Shown one piece after another: positions 27,291 to 38,557 of a stretch of DNA of 64,000 bases; the stretch's first letter is position 1, and each line of letters begins with the position of its first letter. The stretch spans positions 1 to 64,000 of the forward strand of contig JALPQD010000402.1 in NCBI GenBank assembly GCA_023101885.1. Reading direction: 5' to 3'. This DNA comes from Typhlomys cinereus. Lineage: Eukaryota > Chordata > Mammalia > Rodentia > Platacanthomyidae. The position numbers and the translations under genes are program-made. The notes beneath the pieces are model-generated. The model did not search any database. It was not told the origin of the DNA and saw only the letters and a program-made list of their open reading frames with translations.

Positions 27291-27359
27291 GTGTGTGTGT
27301 GTGTGGTGGCATCTGTGTGTGTGTGTGTGGTGGCATCTGTGTGTGTGTGTGTGGTGGCA

Positions 27360-27392
<33 letters not shown>
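27285..27392. repeat. Compound VNTR of GTGGCATC plus (GT)n
   Basis: GTGGCATCTGTGTG-type units of about 27-30 bp occur four times in a row, each with its own GT run. This shows that a GT array with a short unique insert was duplicated as a block. Confidence 0.9.
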
Positions 27393-27560
27393 AAGGATGA
27401 CTTCAGGAATATCCTGTATTGTTCTACCTACTTCTGCTTCCCTCTGGGGTTTCCCAGGCTGTCTTCCAAGGCTGGAAGTGCAGGATCTGGGATCAGAACT
27501 CAGGATCTTCTTCTTGTGAGGGAGAGTCTTGACCCCTGAGCCATCTCTCCAGCTCCATCC
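27392..27560 (-). mobile_element. Type I B2-headed SINE
   Basis: Reversed order: CCAAGGATGACTTCAGGAAT, GGGGTTTCCCAGGCTGTC, GATCAGAACTCAGGATC, GAGCCATCTCTCCAGC. Confidence 0.85.
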
Positions 27561-28084
27561 TGGGGTTTCAATAGAGGCCCAGACTCAAGCAGAACCCAGC
27601 TTTCCTGGTGGGGGCATGGCACCGCCCATTGCTCATCCATCTTCCTCTAAACTTTCGGTGTCCTGCATGGTGTCTAGAGACAGCTCCTAGAGACAAGCTC
27701 CTCCTAGGCTGGCAGCAGCTGAAGCCTTTTCTTTCCCCCAGCAAGAGATTCCTGGGGAAATTCCAGTGACTTGGGGTCTATTGTTCAGCAGTGGGAAGCC
27801 AAAGGGAGGGGGCCTAAACCTCTTTACTGAGGCCAGGACAGCTGCATGGGAGAGGGAGAAAAGTGGGGAGGGATGGGGTGCTCTGGCCAGTTATCTCTTC
27901 CTGGGACACCACTGGCTCATCTGACCCTAACCACTTCTAAAAGCCCCTCTCCAGGATCTTTTTCTGCCTTTCATGTGTACACATGTTTGCTTGCATGTGT
28001 GTGTGCAGGTGTACATGCTTGCAAGTGCTACATTTTTTTGTTTTTTAAATATCCAGGTTGTTTTAACTTTTTATCTGTTTATTT
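27561..28084. other. No recognisable feature
   Basis: Unique-looking sequence. Confidence 0.45.
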
Positions 28085-28085
28085 A

Positions 28086-28087
<2 letters not shown>

Positions 28088-28136
<49 letters not shown>

Positions 28137-28346
28137 CCAAGGGTGACTTTGGGAATCATCCTGAATTGCTCTTCTCCCTGCTTTTTTGCTTCCCCTCTAG
28201 GGATTCCCAGGCTCCACCTTCCAGAGCTTGAAGTACAGTCCACCTCTGTTTCCAACTGGCGTTTTTTACATGGGGACCTGGGATTGAAACTCAAAACCTT
28301 CTGCTTATGGGGTAAAGTCTTAACCCCTGAGCCATCTTTCCAGCCC
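28088..28346 (-). mobile_element. Type I B2-headed SINE with GT tract
   Basis: (GT)n at 28089-28134, then CCAAGGGTGACTTTGGGAAT, GGATTCCCAGGCTCCACC and GAGCCATCTTTCCAGCCC. Confidence 0.9.
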
Positions 28347-29060
28347 TATGTCCAGGTTCTTGTGTTCAGGAGTTGAAGATAGAAAAATAGAACACCTGGA
28401 GGCTCGAGAGATGGCTCAGGGTTTAAGACTGACTCACAAGCAGAATGTCCTGAGTTCAGATCCCTGGTCCCACATAAAAAAAGCCAAGCAGAAAGGTTAT
28501 AAGTCCTGGTGGGTGAAACCTGGGAAATCCCAGATTGAAGCAAGAAGGAAGTAAAGCAATCCAGGATAATTCCCCGAGTCAACCTTGGTGACTTGGTGAC
28601 AGTGCCCTCTGACACACAGACATATAAAATAAAATATTTAAATAATATATTTCCTAAAAAAAGAAAAATAGATAAAAAGCAGTGCAGCAGGCAGTGTTTT
28701 ACAGTCTCGTCAGATTTTTTAAGGCAGGTTTTTTTTTTTTTTTAGAGTCAAGAAGTGAGTTCTCGGATGTGGAATCCTTGAGGGCAAGGAAGCCAGAGAG
28801 GGTCAGGGGTATTTATAGAGTTAGGCAGACCTGGGAAAAATGGCTTTTCCTCTTTGGTCAGCTCCAGTTTCTGCAACCCTGATTGGAGCTGTTGGTCTCC
28901 TACATCTCAATAGTCTGTTCATATTGGGGCTCAGCCAGGATGATCTTGTAGGGGACCTCATGATCTGCTCAAGATTGAGGAACTTATCTGCAAGGAAGAG
29001 CTCACCTACACACCCTTTCAGATTAAAACCAGTTCCTCAGGACAGGCAGGACACTCCTTC
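28347..29060 (-). mobile_element. LTR family C split by a SINE
   Basis: LTR-like pieces lie at 28347-28400 (GGTTCTTGTGTTCAGGAGT) and about 28690-29060 (GGTATTTATAGAGTTAG, TCTCAATAGTCTGTTCATAT). A complete type I SINE lies between them. Edges are approximate. Confidence 0.5.
28401..28650 (+). mobile_element. Type I B2-headed SINE
   Basis: GAGGCTCGAGAGATGGCTCA, GTCCTGAGTTCAGATCC, internal A-run, CCTGGTGGGTGAAACCTGG and a tail with TGCCCTCTGACACACAG. Confidence 0.85.
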
Positions 29061-29500
29061 AGGATAATCCTAGCATGGGGGATGGTGATCAAAGACCTTC
29101 CCAGCATGGTCTTTCCACTCTGTCTAAACTACCCCGCAACATTATCCCTCTCTCACCAGCAAAGTGTCATTGTCCAGCCTCCACATAGTCTCACTGGAGG
29201 TCAGGAGATCAATACACAGATTCTGGGTGACACAGTTCAGTCCATCGAAGACCCCAGGTTGTGTTTACACCCTGCCTCACCTCCTCCCTGCCTCCTGCTC
29301 ACCTTCACCTGCCTCTTGGAACAACACTCCCCTAATCAAAGTGGCCTGCTTTGTCCAGGTGGTAATTTGAGTGTTCTTTCAGACGTTTAATGGGGGGGGC
29401 ATGGAGTTGGGTAAGGTCACAGCAGCAGAGACAGTGGCTGGGACTCCTGACCTGGGTGCCCATGCGTATCACTGTATGGGATTATTAGGGATTTTGGGGT
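29061..29500. other. No recognisable feature
   Basis: Possible continuation of ERV-derived sequence, but nothing specific is visible. Confidence 0.4.
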
Positions 29501-29549
29501 CATCCAGATATGCACCATAAACCAAAAGTTAAAAATAAATGTGAGGCTT

Positions 29550-29607
29550 TGTTAGAGAGAGAGAGAAAGAGAGAAAGAGAGAAAAAGAGAGAGAGAGAGA
29601 GAGAAAG
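29550..29607. repeat. (GA)n microsatellite
   Basis: Purine tract of GAGAGA with AAAGAG interruptions. Confidence 0.9.
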
Positions 29608-29934
29608 ACTGGTACCAGGGCTCACACCCAAGGGCAGGGTGATGTGTGTGCAGTCCCGAATTAGGTTTCCACACAGTTTTTATAGACAAGGGACAAAGGA
29701 GGTTGCAAGACTTGTGGACAGCAGCAAAACCGTGCAGCAAGCAGTGTTTTACAGTCTCATCAGCATGCAGGCTTCTTGCAGGTCCTCTGGTCGAATGGCA
29801 TTCCAGAGGGGAATTCCTGAGAACTGGTAGGGGAGTGGGCATTTTCATTGCCTGCAAGCAATTTTTAAGGCTTTAGAATTCCTTTTTAAGAATATCCCTT
29901 TTATATTTCCCTTCTACAGCCACAGCTGAGTCTG

Positions 29935-30178
29935 TATGTATTGGGGTTCTTGTGTTCGGAGTCAAAGACTAAAACCCGAACCCGTTTAGAGGAGTAAGAT
30001 AGAGTTTATAAGAGGAGAGAAAGAACTAGGTGACTCTATAAGAAGAGTACCATGAGGGACGAGGGCGCCCTCTAATGGCTGGCAGGGTCAGGTATACTCA
30101 TGTACATATATATTTAAATTTTATTTATCTGTGTGTGTGTGTGTGTGTGTGTTGTGAGGAGAGAGAGAGAGGAGAGAG

Positions 30179-30212
<34 letters not shown>

Positions 30213-30573
30213 AGAGCACCCTGTGTCCCTGTGGAAAACCAAGGGCGACTTTGGGAATCATCCTAGATTGCTTGTGCCTCTTTTTTTTTTTGCTCTGGGA
30301 TTTCCCACGCTCTGCCCACAAGAGCAGGAGACACAGGCTGCCATTTCCATCCAGAATTGTCACATGGGACCTGGGATCCGAGCTCAGGACCTTCTGCTTG
30401 GGACACAGAGTATTAAGCCCTGAATTATCTCTCCAGCCCATTATTGGAGCTTTTTGATTCTCTACATCTCATTGGTCTATTCACCTTGGGGCCCAACCCA
30501 GTTGATCTTTGCTGGGACTGGAGATCAAGTTGTTTCTTTGATAGGTTTAGCTTGTTGGATATGGGGACATTAG
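29935..30573 (-). mobile_element. LTR family C with internal SINE
   Basis: Starts near GGGGTTCTTGTGTTCGGAGT and includes GATAGAGTTTATAAGAGGAG and CCCTCTAATGGCTGGCAGGG. After the SINE it resumes with CTCATTGGTCTATTCACCTT. It shares this order with 26750-27290. Confidence 0.6.
30118..30440 (-). mobile_element. Type I B2-headed SINE with GT and GA tracts
   Basis: (GT)n at 30131-30153 and GAGAGA at 30158-30216 form the expanded tail, followed by the reversed body and head. Confidence 0.85.
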
Positions 30574-30593
30574 TTTTTAGTTTATGTTTTTCC

Positions 30594-30800
30594 CCCCAAG
30601 GGTAACATCGTGAATCATCCTGATTGCTTCTACCTCCTTTTTCCTTTGCTCTGGAAATTCCCAGGCTCTGCCCCCTAGGACTGGAAGCGTAGGCCACTGC
30701 TGTTTCCATCTGGTGTTTTTTTTACATGGGACCTGGGATCTGAACTCAGAACATTCTGCTTTCAAGACAGAGTCTTACCCCCTGAGCCATCTCTCCAGCC
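30594..30800 (-). mobile_element. Type I B2-headed SINE (copy 1)
   Basis: Reversed body and head from CCCAAGGGTAACATCGTG to GAGCCATCTCTCCAGCCCC. The twin is at 34288-34494. Confidence 0.9.
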
Positions 30801-30805
30801 CCTGT

Positions 30806-30935
30806 ATTTTAATTTTGAGACAGGGTCTCCTGCACCTCAAACTGGCCTCCAACTTGTCCCATAGTCAAGGACAGTCTTGAACTCCTATCACTGGGATTGT
30901 GAGTGTGTGTCACCATACTCTATCTGGCTTTATTT
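30806..30935 (-). mobile_element. B1 SINE (copy 1)
   Basis: TTTTGAGACAGGGTCTCCTG, AAGGACAGTCTTGAACTCC and ACTGGGATTGTGAGTGTGTG. The twin is at 34500-34629. Confidence 0.75.
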
Positions 30936-31004
30936 TTAGTGAACATTTAAGATTCATATATAAAAACTAACAGCAATAGGTCAGTCAAAAATATGTGTAG
31001 AGTG

Positions 31005-31262
31005 GCTGGAAAGATAGTTCAGGAGTTAAAACCTCTGTCTCACAAGCAGAAGGACCTGAGCGTGGATCTCAGATCCCAGGTGAAAAACTCGGGCAGAAGT
31101 GGCAGTAGCCTGCAATTCCAACCCTGGACGGCAGAACACTGGAAGCCCCAGAGGAAAGGAATAAGGAGGCAGAGCAACCCAGGATGATTCCCAAAATCAC
31201 CTTGGGTCTCTACAGAACACACACTCAAGTGCCCTTCGCTAAACACACACAAACAAACACAC
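31005..31262 (+). mobile_element. Type I B2-headed SINE (copy 1)
   Basis: GTGGCTGGAAAGATAGTTCA, GACCTGAGCGTGGATCTC, CCTGGACGGCAGAACACTGG and a CA-rich tail. The twin is at 34699-34956. Confidence 0.9.
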
Positions 31263-31299
31263 ACTAAATAAATAAAATATTTTTAAAAAATAGCAGAGG

Positions 31300-31581
31300 G
31301 CTGAGGAGATGGCTCAATGGGTAAAGTGCTTGCTTCACAAGTTGGCTTCAGATCCCCAAATCCCATGTAATGCCCAAATGCCTACAGGAGATGGGTGGCA
31401 GACACGCACAGACTCCAGAAGCTGAGGCCAGACCTGGCTTATGCATCGGTAATAAACTCGGCAGTAGTAGAGAGCTGGTCTCAAGCAAAGTGGAAAGGTG
31501 AGAAACAACATCTGAAGGTTGCTCTTTGACTTCCACACACACTGGCTAACACTCCAGTACATGCCCACTGAATACACACAC

Positions 31582-31619
<38 letters not shown>
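31300..31619 (+). mobile_element. B2-headed SINE, older long subtype (copy 1)
   Basis: GGGCTGAGGAGATGGCTCAA, GGCTTCAGATCCCCAAATCC, a different body (GCTGAGGCCAGACCTGGC) and a (CA)n tail at 31574-31619. The twin is at 34994-35314. Confidence 0.8.
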
Positions 31620-31620
<1 letters not shown>

Positions 31621-32667
31621 GGAAAGAACAACCAAAGGATTTTTTAAGCAGTTAACCTTTGTGTTGGGGTAGGAATTCATCTGCCAATCTATTATACTAC
31701 ATATGTGATTGAATTTGTCTGCATAAATGTTTGTCTACTCTGTGGTTTAAAAATTTTTTGAAACAGGATCTCATGTACTTCAAAATTGACATATAGCCAG
31801 AGATGACTTTGAACTTCTGCTCCTCCAAGTACTGGGATTATAACGGTAGTGTAGGCCATGGGAATTGTGATCACTGATGGCGAAGACCACCTCTCCAGCC
31901 TTATGGGATCCTGGGAATTGAACCCAGGCAAGCACTCTACCAACTGAACTACATCCCCAGCCTCTGTTTCTTTGCTTTGCTTTGCTTTGCTTTTGCTTTT
32001 GCTTTTCTTTGGTGTCTCATACTAATGTACTTAATATCTTAAAATCTTTTTTGGACATTCATTTACTTATTATGGGTGGGAAGGTACATGCGTGGAAGTC
32101 AGAAAATGATGGAATGAACCAATTATTATATGGGTTCTCGGGTGTTCAGGTCTGGCATCCAACTGTCTTTTCAACCCCTTAAAATATCTTGCATACTTAG
32201 AACACATAGCATTTTTAACAATTGAGGACTCCAAATGGCTTCTGTGACCTCAGAATGAGAGTTGGGATGGGCCCAAGCTGGAAGACATTGACATTTCTGA
32301 GCTCTGAGACCACTTGAGAGGTGCGGCTCTTTAGCTCTCCACTTCTTAATGTCAGTTCACATAGTACTTTTCTAAATTCAGAACAGGAGAAATGATCAAA
32401 TGCAATGAATTTAAGACATACACAATTTTCTTTTTAATGAAAAATATGGTCTCTGTGATCGCTTCTTTTTTCAAAATTTAATAATAGTATATGTGAGGGG
32501 GGGTAGTGTGTGGGAGCTCAAGCATGTATGCCACCTGAGGAGGTCAGAGGCCCATGAAGTTTGTCTTTCCCTTTCTTCCCCCCTTCTTTCCTTCCTTCCT
32601 TCCTCCCCCTTCTCTCTCTCTCTCTCTGTCCAACAAAATGTTTCATAAAAGATATTGAAGAAGGGCT

Positions 32668-32960
32668 GGAGAGGTGGCTCAGAGGTTAAGCCTCCGCCTT
32701 GCAGGCGGAAGGTCCTGAGTTCGGATCCCAGATCCCACGTATAGACGCCAGGCGGAAGCGGGGGCGGCCTGTGCTTCTGGTCCTGGTAGGGCGGAGCCTG
32801 TGAATCCCGGGGCAGAAGGATGTGGAAGCGTCCATGGTGGTTCGCGAATTCGTCCGTGGTTCTACATACACACACAAGCACACACAGACACACACGCCGC
32901 GGGCACATACACACGCATATGCACACAGTTGAATAAATAATAATAATAAAAAAATTAAAA
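32668..32960 (+). mobile_element. Type II B2-headed SINE (copy 1)
   Basis: GGGCTGGAGAGGTGGCTCAG, GTCCTGAGTTCGGATCCC, GGTAGGGCGGAGCCTGTGAA, GAATTCGTCCGTGGTTCTAC, a CA-rich stretch, then (A)n. GC-rich and little diverged, so young. Flanks AAAAGATATTGAAGAAG and AAAAAAGATATTGAAGAAG form a TSD. The twin is at 36361-36655. Confidence 0.92.
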
Positions 32961-33469
32961 AAAAAAGATATTGAAGAAGTGTTGGAAGGGGGTGTGCATA
33001 GCTCAGTGGTAGAGGCATGGTGAGGCTGTAGGTTCAATCTAGGGATTCAACCAAATTCAAAAAGAAAAAAAAGGTAAAAAGGCATTGAATATTAGAATAA
33101 TTACTCATGTCTTCTAATTTTTTTGTTTTTAATATTTTACTTATTTGATACACAGAGATAGAATCGCAAGCAAATAGAGTTAGTCAGAGGACAATTTTCA
33201 TAAATTTTTGTCTAGGGTCGTCAGGTTTGGGACAGGCATCTTTACTCACTGTGCCACAAGCCGTCTGTTGTTGTCGTTGTCGTTATTGTTGTTGGGTCTA
33301 TTTTAGCCCAAGCTGGCCTTAAACTTAACATGTAGCTGAAAATGACTTTGAATTTCTCCATAGTCCCCTTAAACTGCAGTTTTTCGGTTTTCCAAGTCAA
33401 CAGCAACAACAGAAAAGAAGCAAATTGAAAAGACTAAGAGTCGAAGGAGACGAATTTGTAACAAAAGCT

Positions 33470-33700
33470 TCTTTTCTCGAGATCGATCTTGGGGCTTTCG
33501 TGGTCCAGGCGAAGCCACCCGCGGCTCTGCGTCCTTGGCGTCCCTGCGGGCCGGCGTGGGCGGGGCTCTAGCCTTGCTGCGGCCGCCGGCAGCATCCGAC
33601 TCCGCGGGCTCGGGCTTCCAGCGCCAGCGAGCTGATCCCTCGCCCAGGCTGCGGCCGCCGGCGTCCCGCCCTGCTCAACACAGACGCTAGCTCCAGGCTC
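33470..33700. promoter_or_regulatory. CpG-rich patch (copy 1)
   Basis: About 230 bp dense in CpG with two GCGGCCGCCGGC motifs and a GC box (GGGCGGGGCT). Its surroundings are AT-rich. It could be an unmethylated promoter-type island or the 5' end of an old retrocopied mRNA. No ORF or exon supports a gene. The twin is at 37165-37395. Confidence 0.4.
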
Positions 33701-34006
33701 ACCATCTTCCCCTTGCCGTCATTCCTTGACATCACCTTTAGGATAGTGGAAAATGTTCTGTTACTTTCTCCACCCTAGTCACAATCAAGCACATCTGAAA
33801 ATTCACACAGATTTGAATACACTCCCCCCCCTCCTTTGGGTCCACCATTATGTCGCAGGCTGTCTGCAACTCCTAGCCTATTTCCTTCTTTCTCCAATCT
33901 TTTTTTTTTACGATGCAGTTTATCCTCTACCCCCCCTCCTCTGTGTGTGTGTGTGTGTGTGTGTACAAGAGGGCATGTGAGTGTGTATACCTGTAGAAAT
34001 CCAAGG

Positions 34007-34016
34007 NNNNNNNNNN
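34007..34016. other. Assembly gap (10 N)
   Basis: Ten N characters mark a join of unknown content and probably unknown true length. Confidence 1.
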
Positions 34017-34267
34017 AAAGCACGTGGTGGTTAAACATCATCTAGTTTAGTGCATGACGCTCTCCATATGTCAGCCCCTCCTACTAGACCAGTCGCATCT
34101 GCTGCCGTGTCTCCCCGTGCTCGCACTTGGCATCACTCATGCGAATTGCACTTCCCTAAAAAGATCAGGCTATTTCACACATCCAGCCGTGCCTTTTCCC
34201 CATCTCAGCCCTGAAGCCACACCGCCCATCCTCATTTCAGGCTGCATAAGGAAATCTTTTTTGCTCA
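34017..34267. other. 251-bp unique segment between the two copies
   Basis: No match to the sequence left of copy 1 or right of copy 2 and no repeat signature. Its placement next to a gap makes it suspect. Confidence 0.5.
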
Positions 34268-35265
34268 TTTTTAGTTTATGTTTTTCCCCCCAAGGGTAAC
34301 ATCGTGAATCATCCTGATTGCTTCTACCTCCTTTTTCCTTTGCTCTGGAAATTCCCAGGCTCTGCCCCCTAGGACTGGAAGCGTAGGCCACTGCTGTTTC
34401 CATCTGGTGTTTTTTTTACATGGGACCTGGGATCTGAACTCAGAACATTCTGCTTTCAAGACAGAGTCTTACCCCCTGAGCCATCTCTCCAGCCCCTGTA
34501 TTTTATTTTTGAGACAGGGTCTCCTGCACCTCAAACTGGCCTCCAACTTGTCCCATAGTCAAGGACAGTCTTGAACTCCTATCACTGGGATTGTGAGTGT
34601 GTGTCACCATACTCTATCTGGCTTTATTTTTAGTGAACATTTAAGATTCATATATAAAAACTAACAGCAATAGGTCAGTCAAAAATATGTATAGAGTGGC
34701 TGGAAAGATAGTTCAGGAGTTAAAACCTCTGTCTCACAAGCAGAAGGACCTGAGCGTGGATCTCAGATCCCAGGTGAAAAACTCGGGCAGAAGTGGCAGT
34801 AGCCTGCAATTCCAACCCTGGACGGCAGAACACTGGAAGCCCCAGAGGAAAGGAATAAGGAGGCAGAGCAACCCAGGATGATTCCCAAAATCACCTTGGG
34901 TCTCTACAGAACACACACTCAAGTGCCCTTCGCTAAACACACACAAACAAACACACACTAAATAAATAAAATATTTTTAAAAAATAGCAGAGGGCTGAGG
35001 AGATGGCTCAATGGGTAAAGTGCTTGCTTCACAAGTTGGCTTCAGATCCCCAAATCCCATGTAATGCCCAAATGCCTACAGGAGATGGGTGGCAGACACG
35101 CACAGACTCCAGAAGCTGAGGCCAGACCTGGCTTATGCATCGGTAATAAACTCGGCAGTAGTAGAGAGCTGGTCTCAAGCAAAGTGGAAAGGTGAGAAAC
35201 AACATCTGAAGGTTGCTCTTTGACTTCCACACACACTGGCTAACACTCCAGTACATGCCCACTGA

Positions 35266-35315
<50 letters not shown>

Positions 35316-37701
35316 GGAAAGAACAACCAAAGGATTTTTTAAGCAGTTAACTTTTGTGTTGGGGTAGGAATTCATCTGCCAATCTATTATACTACATATG
35401 TGATTGAATTTGTCTGCATAAATGTTTGTCTACTCTGTGGTTTAAAAATTTTTTGAAACAGGATCTCATGTACTTCAAAATTGACATATAGCCAGAGATG
35501 ACTTTGAACTTCTGCTCCTCCAAGTACTGGGATTATAACGGTAGTGTAGGCCATGGGAATTGTGATCACTGATGGCGAAGACCACCTCTCCAGCCTTATG
35601 GGATCCTGGGAATTGAACCCAGGCAAGCACTCTACCAACTGAACTACATCCCCAGCCTCTGTTTCTTTGCTTTGCTTTGCTTTGCTTTTGCTTTTGCTTT
35701 TCTTTGGTGTCTCATACTAATGTACTTAATATCTTAAAATCTTTTTTGGACATTCATTTACTTATTATGGGTGGGAAGGTACATGCGTGGAAGTCAGAAA
35801 ATGATGGAATGAACCAATTATTATATGGGTTCTCGGGTGTTCAGGTCTGGCATCCAACTGTCTTTTCAACCCCTTAAAATATCTTGCATACTTAGAACAC
35901 ATAGCATTTTTAACAATTGAGGACTCCAAATGGCTTCTGTGACCTCAGAATGAGAGTTGGGATGGGCCCAAGCTGGAAGACATTGACATTTCTGAGCTCT
36001 GAGACCACTTGAGAGGTGCGGCTCTTTAGCTCTCCACTTCTTAATGTCAGTTCACATAGTACTTTTCTAAATTCAGAACAGGAGAAATGATCAAATGCAA
36101 TGAATTTAAGACATACACAATTTTCTTTTTAATGAAAAATATGGTCTCTGTGATCGCTTCTTTTTTCAAAATTTAATAATAGTATATGTGAGGGGGGGTA
36201 GTGTGTGGGAGCTCAAGCATGTATGCCACCTGAGGAGGTCAGAGGCCCATGAAGTTTGTCTTTCCCTTTCTTCCCCCCTTCTTTCCTTCCTTCCTTCCTC
36301 CCCCTTCTCTCTCTCTCTCTCTGTCCAACAAAATGTTTCATAAAAGATATTGAAGAAGGGCTGGAGAGGTGGCTCAGAGGTTAAGCCTCCGCCTTGCAGG
36401 CGGAAGGTCCTGAGTTCGGATCCCAGATCCCACGTATAGACGCCAGGCGGAAGCGGGGGCGGCCTGTGCTTCTGGTCCTGGTAGGGCGGAGCCTGTGAAT
36501 CCCGGGGCAGAAGGATGTGGAAGCGTCCATGGTGGTTCGCGAATTCGTCCGTGGTTCTACATACACACACAAGCACACACAGACACACACGCCGCGGGCA
36601 CATACACACGCATATGCACACAGTTGAATAAATAATAATAATAAAAAAATTAAAAAAAAAAGATATTGAAGAAGTGTTGGAAGGGGGTGTGCATAGCTCA
36701 GTGGTAGAGGCATGGTGAGGCTGTAGGTTCAATCTAGGGATTCAACCAAATTCAAAAAGAAAAAAAAGGTAAAAAGGCATTGAATATTAGAATAATTACT
36801 CATGTCTTCTAATTTTTTTGTTTTTAATATTTTACTTATTTGATACACAGAGATAGAATCGCAAGCAAATAGAGTTAGTCAGAGGACAATTTTCATAAAT
36901 TTTTGTCTAGGGTCGTCAGGTTTGGGACAGGCATCTTTACTCACTGTGCCACAAGCCGTCTGTTGTTGTCGTTGTCGTTATTGTTGTTGGGTCTATTTTA
37001 GCCCAAGCTGGCCTTAAACTTAACATGTAGCTGAAAATGACTTTGAATTTCTCCATAGTCCCCTTAAACTGCAGTTTTTCGGTTTTCCAAGTCAACAGCA
37101 ACAACAGAAAAGAAGCAAATTGAAAAGACTAAGAGTCGAAGGAGACGAATTTGTAACAAAAGCTTCTTTTCTCGAGATCGATCTTGGGGCTTTCGTGGTC
37201 CAGGCGAAGCCACCCGCGGCTCTGCGTCCTTGGCGTCCCTGCGGGCCGGCGTGGGCGGGGCTCTAGCCTTGCTGCGGCCGCCGGCAGCATCCGACTCCGC
37301 GGGCTCGGGCTTCCAGCGCCAGCGAGCTGATCCCTCGCCCAGGCTGCGGCCGCCGGCGTCCCGCCCTGCTCAACACAGACGCTAGCTCCAGGCTCACCAT
37401 CTTCCCCTTGCCGTCATTCCTTGACATCACCTTTAGGATAGTGGAAAATGTTCTGTTACTTTCTCCACCCTAGTCACAATCAAGCACATCTGAAAATTCA
37501 CACAGATTTGAATACACTCCCCCCCCTCCTTTGGGTCCACCATTATGTCGCAGGCTGTCTGCAACTCCTAGCCTATTTCCTTCTTTCTCCAATCTTTTTT
37601 TTTTACGATGCAGTTTATCCTCTACCCCCCCTCCTCTGTGTGTGTGTGTGTGTGTGTGTACAAGAGGGCATGTGAGTGTGTATACCTGTAGAAATCCAAG
37701 G
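34268..37701. repeat. 3.43-kb duplicated block, copy 2
   Basis: Direct copy of 30574-34006, offset 3694-3695 bp, with the same SINEs, B1, ID and CpG-rich patch (37165-37395). Unlike copy 1 it runs on without a break into the rest of the SINE at 37690-37892. Confidence 0.97.
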
Positions 37702-37892
37702 GTGACATTAGCAATTATCCTGATCTACCTTCTTATTGGTTTGCTCTGGAGTTTCCCAGGCTCCACTTTCCAGAGCCAAAAGTGCAGGCCTCTGCCATTT
37801 CCCCAGGAGTTTTTATGTGAGATCTGGACTCTGAAGTCAGATCCTATTGCTTGAAAGGCAGACTTGACTGTCGAGCCATCTCTCCAGCCCTT
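37690..37892 (-). mobile_element. Type I B2-headed SINE
   Basis: AATCCAAGGGTGACATTAGC, GAGTTTCCCAGGCTCCAC, GAGCCATCTCTCCAGCCC. The same element is cut off after AATCCAAGG at 34006. Confidence 0.88.
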
Positions 37893-38029
37893 TTCCCAAC
37901 CTTTTATAACCCTATGTTTTTAAAAAAAATCTCTCAATACTGGGGATTAGACCTAGGACTTCTCAACAATGGAACTCTATCCTCATGCATTTCTAAATTT
38001 AATTTAAAATTTTAATTAAAAAAATGAAT

Positions 38030-38205
38030 TCATTTGAAGGGGGGAGAGAGAACGAAAGCATATGTATACCATGGCAGGTGGGTAGAGGTCAGAGAACAAT
38101 TTTCAGAAGTCACCTTCTACCATGTGGGCTTCTGGGATCTAGACTCAGGCCCCAAGTTTCTGAGCCTCTTTACCTGTTGAGCTATCTTGCTGGCTTCTAT
38201 AGTGT
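38030..38205 (-). mobile_element. B3-like SINE
   Basis: GGGTAGAGGTCAGAGAACAA, TTTTCAGAAGTCACCTTC, ATGTGGGCTTCTGGGATCTA and TTGAGCTATCTTGCTGGC. Confidence 0.7.
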
Positions 38206-38403
38206 CTCTTCTCGGCTTCAGACATGCTTGTGTCTCACGCGTCAAAAGCAACAAAACTCTTCCTTGATCCTGAACCTTTAGCATGTGTCAATTGTTCTGC
38301 TTACCAAATAGTGGTCAGCACTCAGCTTCTTCAGCCCGGAGTCATGCAATTGAATGTGTGAGTCACGCCAAAAAAAAAATGGCAATCATAAAAACTTTCT
38401 GCG

Positions 38404-38555
38404 GGCTGAGGAGATGGCTCAGGGCTCAAAGTATTTGCCTCAAAAGCAAAAGGACCCAAGTTCAGATCCCATGTAAAGATTCTGGGCGGAAATGACATCA
38501 GCAATGCAATGACCAGCCCTGGAAGGCACAGAAGCATAGGAAATCCCAGAGCAAA
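38404..38555 (+). mobile_element. Type I B2-headed SINE, 3' truncated
   Basis: GGGCTGAGGAGATGGCTCAG, GGACCCAAGTTCAGATCCC, TGTAAAGATTCTGGGCGGAA. The body is interrupted by LTR-like sequence at about 38560. The usual AATCCGGGATGATTCCTGAA body motif reappears at 38732, so the LTR-like piece and a GA tract probably inserted within it. Confidence 0.75.
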
Positions 38556-38557
38556 GC

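Larger units (their letters stand above)
30574..34006. repeat. 3.43-kb duplicated block, copy 1
   Basis: The whole stretch recurs at 34268-37701 in the same orientation. I see about four differences: A/T in the TTTTAATTTT run near 30811, G/A near 30994, CA-array interruption and length near 31583, and C/T near 31657. It stops exactly at the N gap, inside a SINE that continues intact in copy 2. Contents include SINEs at 30594-30800 (-), 31005-31262 (+), 31300-31619 (+) and 32668-32935 (+), B1 at 30806-30930 (-) and 31748-31850 (-), ID at 31900-31965 (-), and a CpG-rich patch. Confidence 0.97.

Noticed and set aside
32668..32745. tRNA-like sequences with A and B boxes
   Set aside because: They are heads of B2-type and ID SINEs followed by SINE bodies and A-rich tails. 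None folds into an obvious complete tRNA with a CCA-ready acceptor stem.
32471..33037. 188-codon minus ORF, also at 36166-36732
   Set aside because: It is a read-through of a reversed type II SINE plus its simple-repeat tail, and it appears twice only because of the duplicated block.
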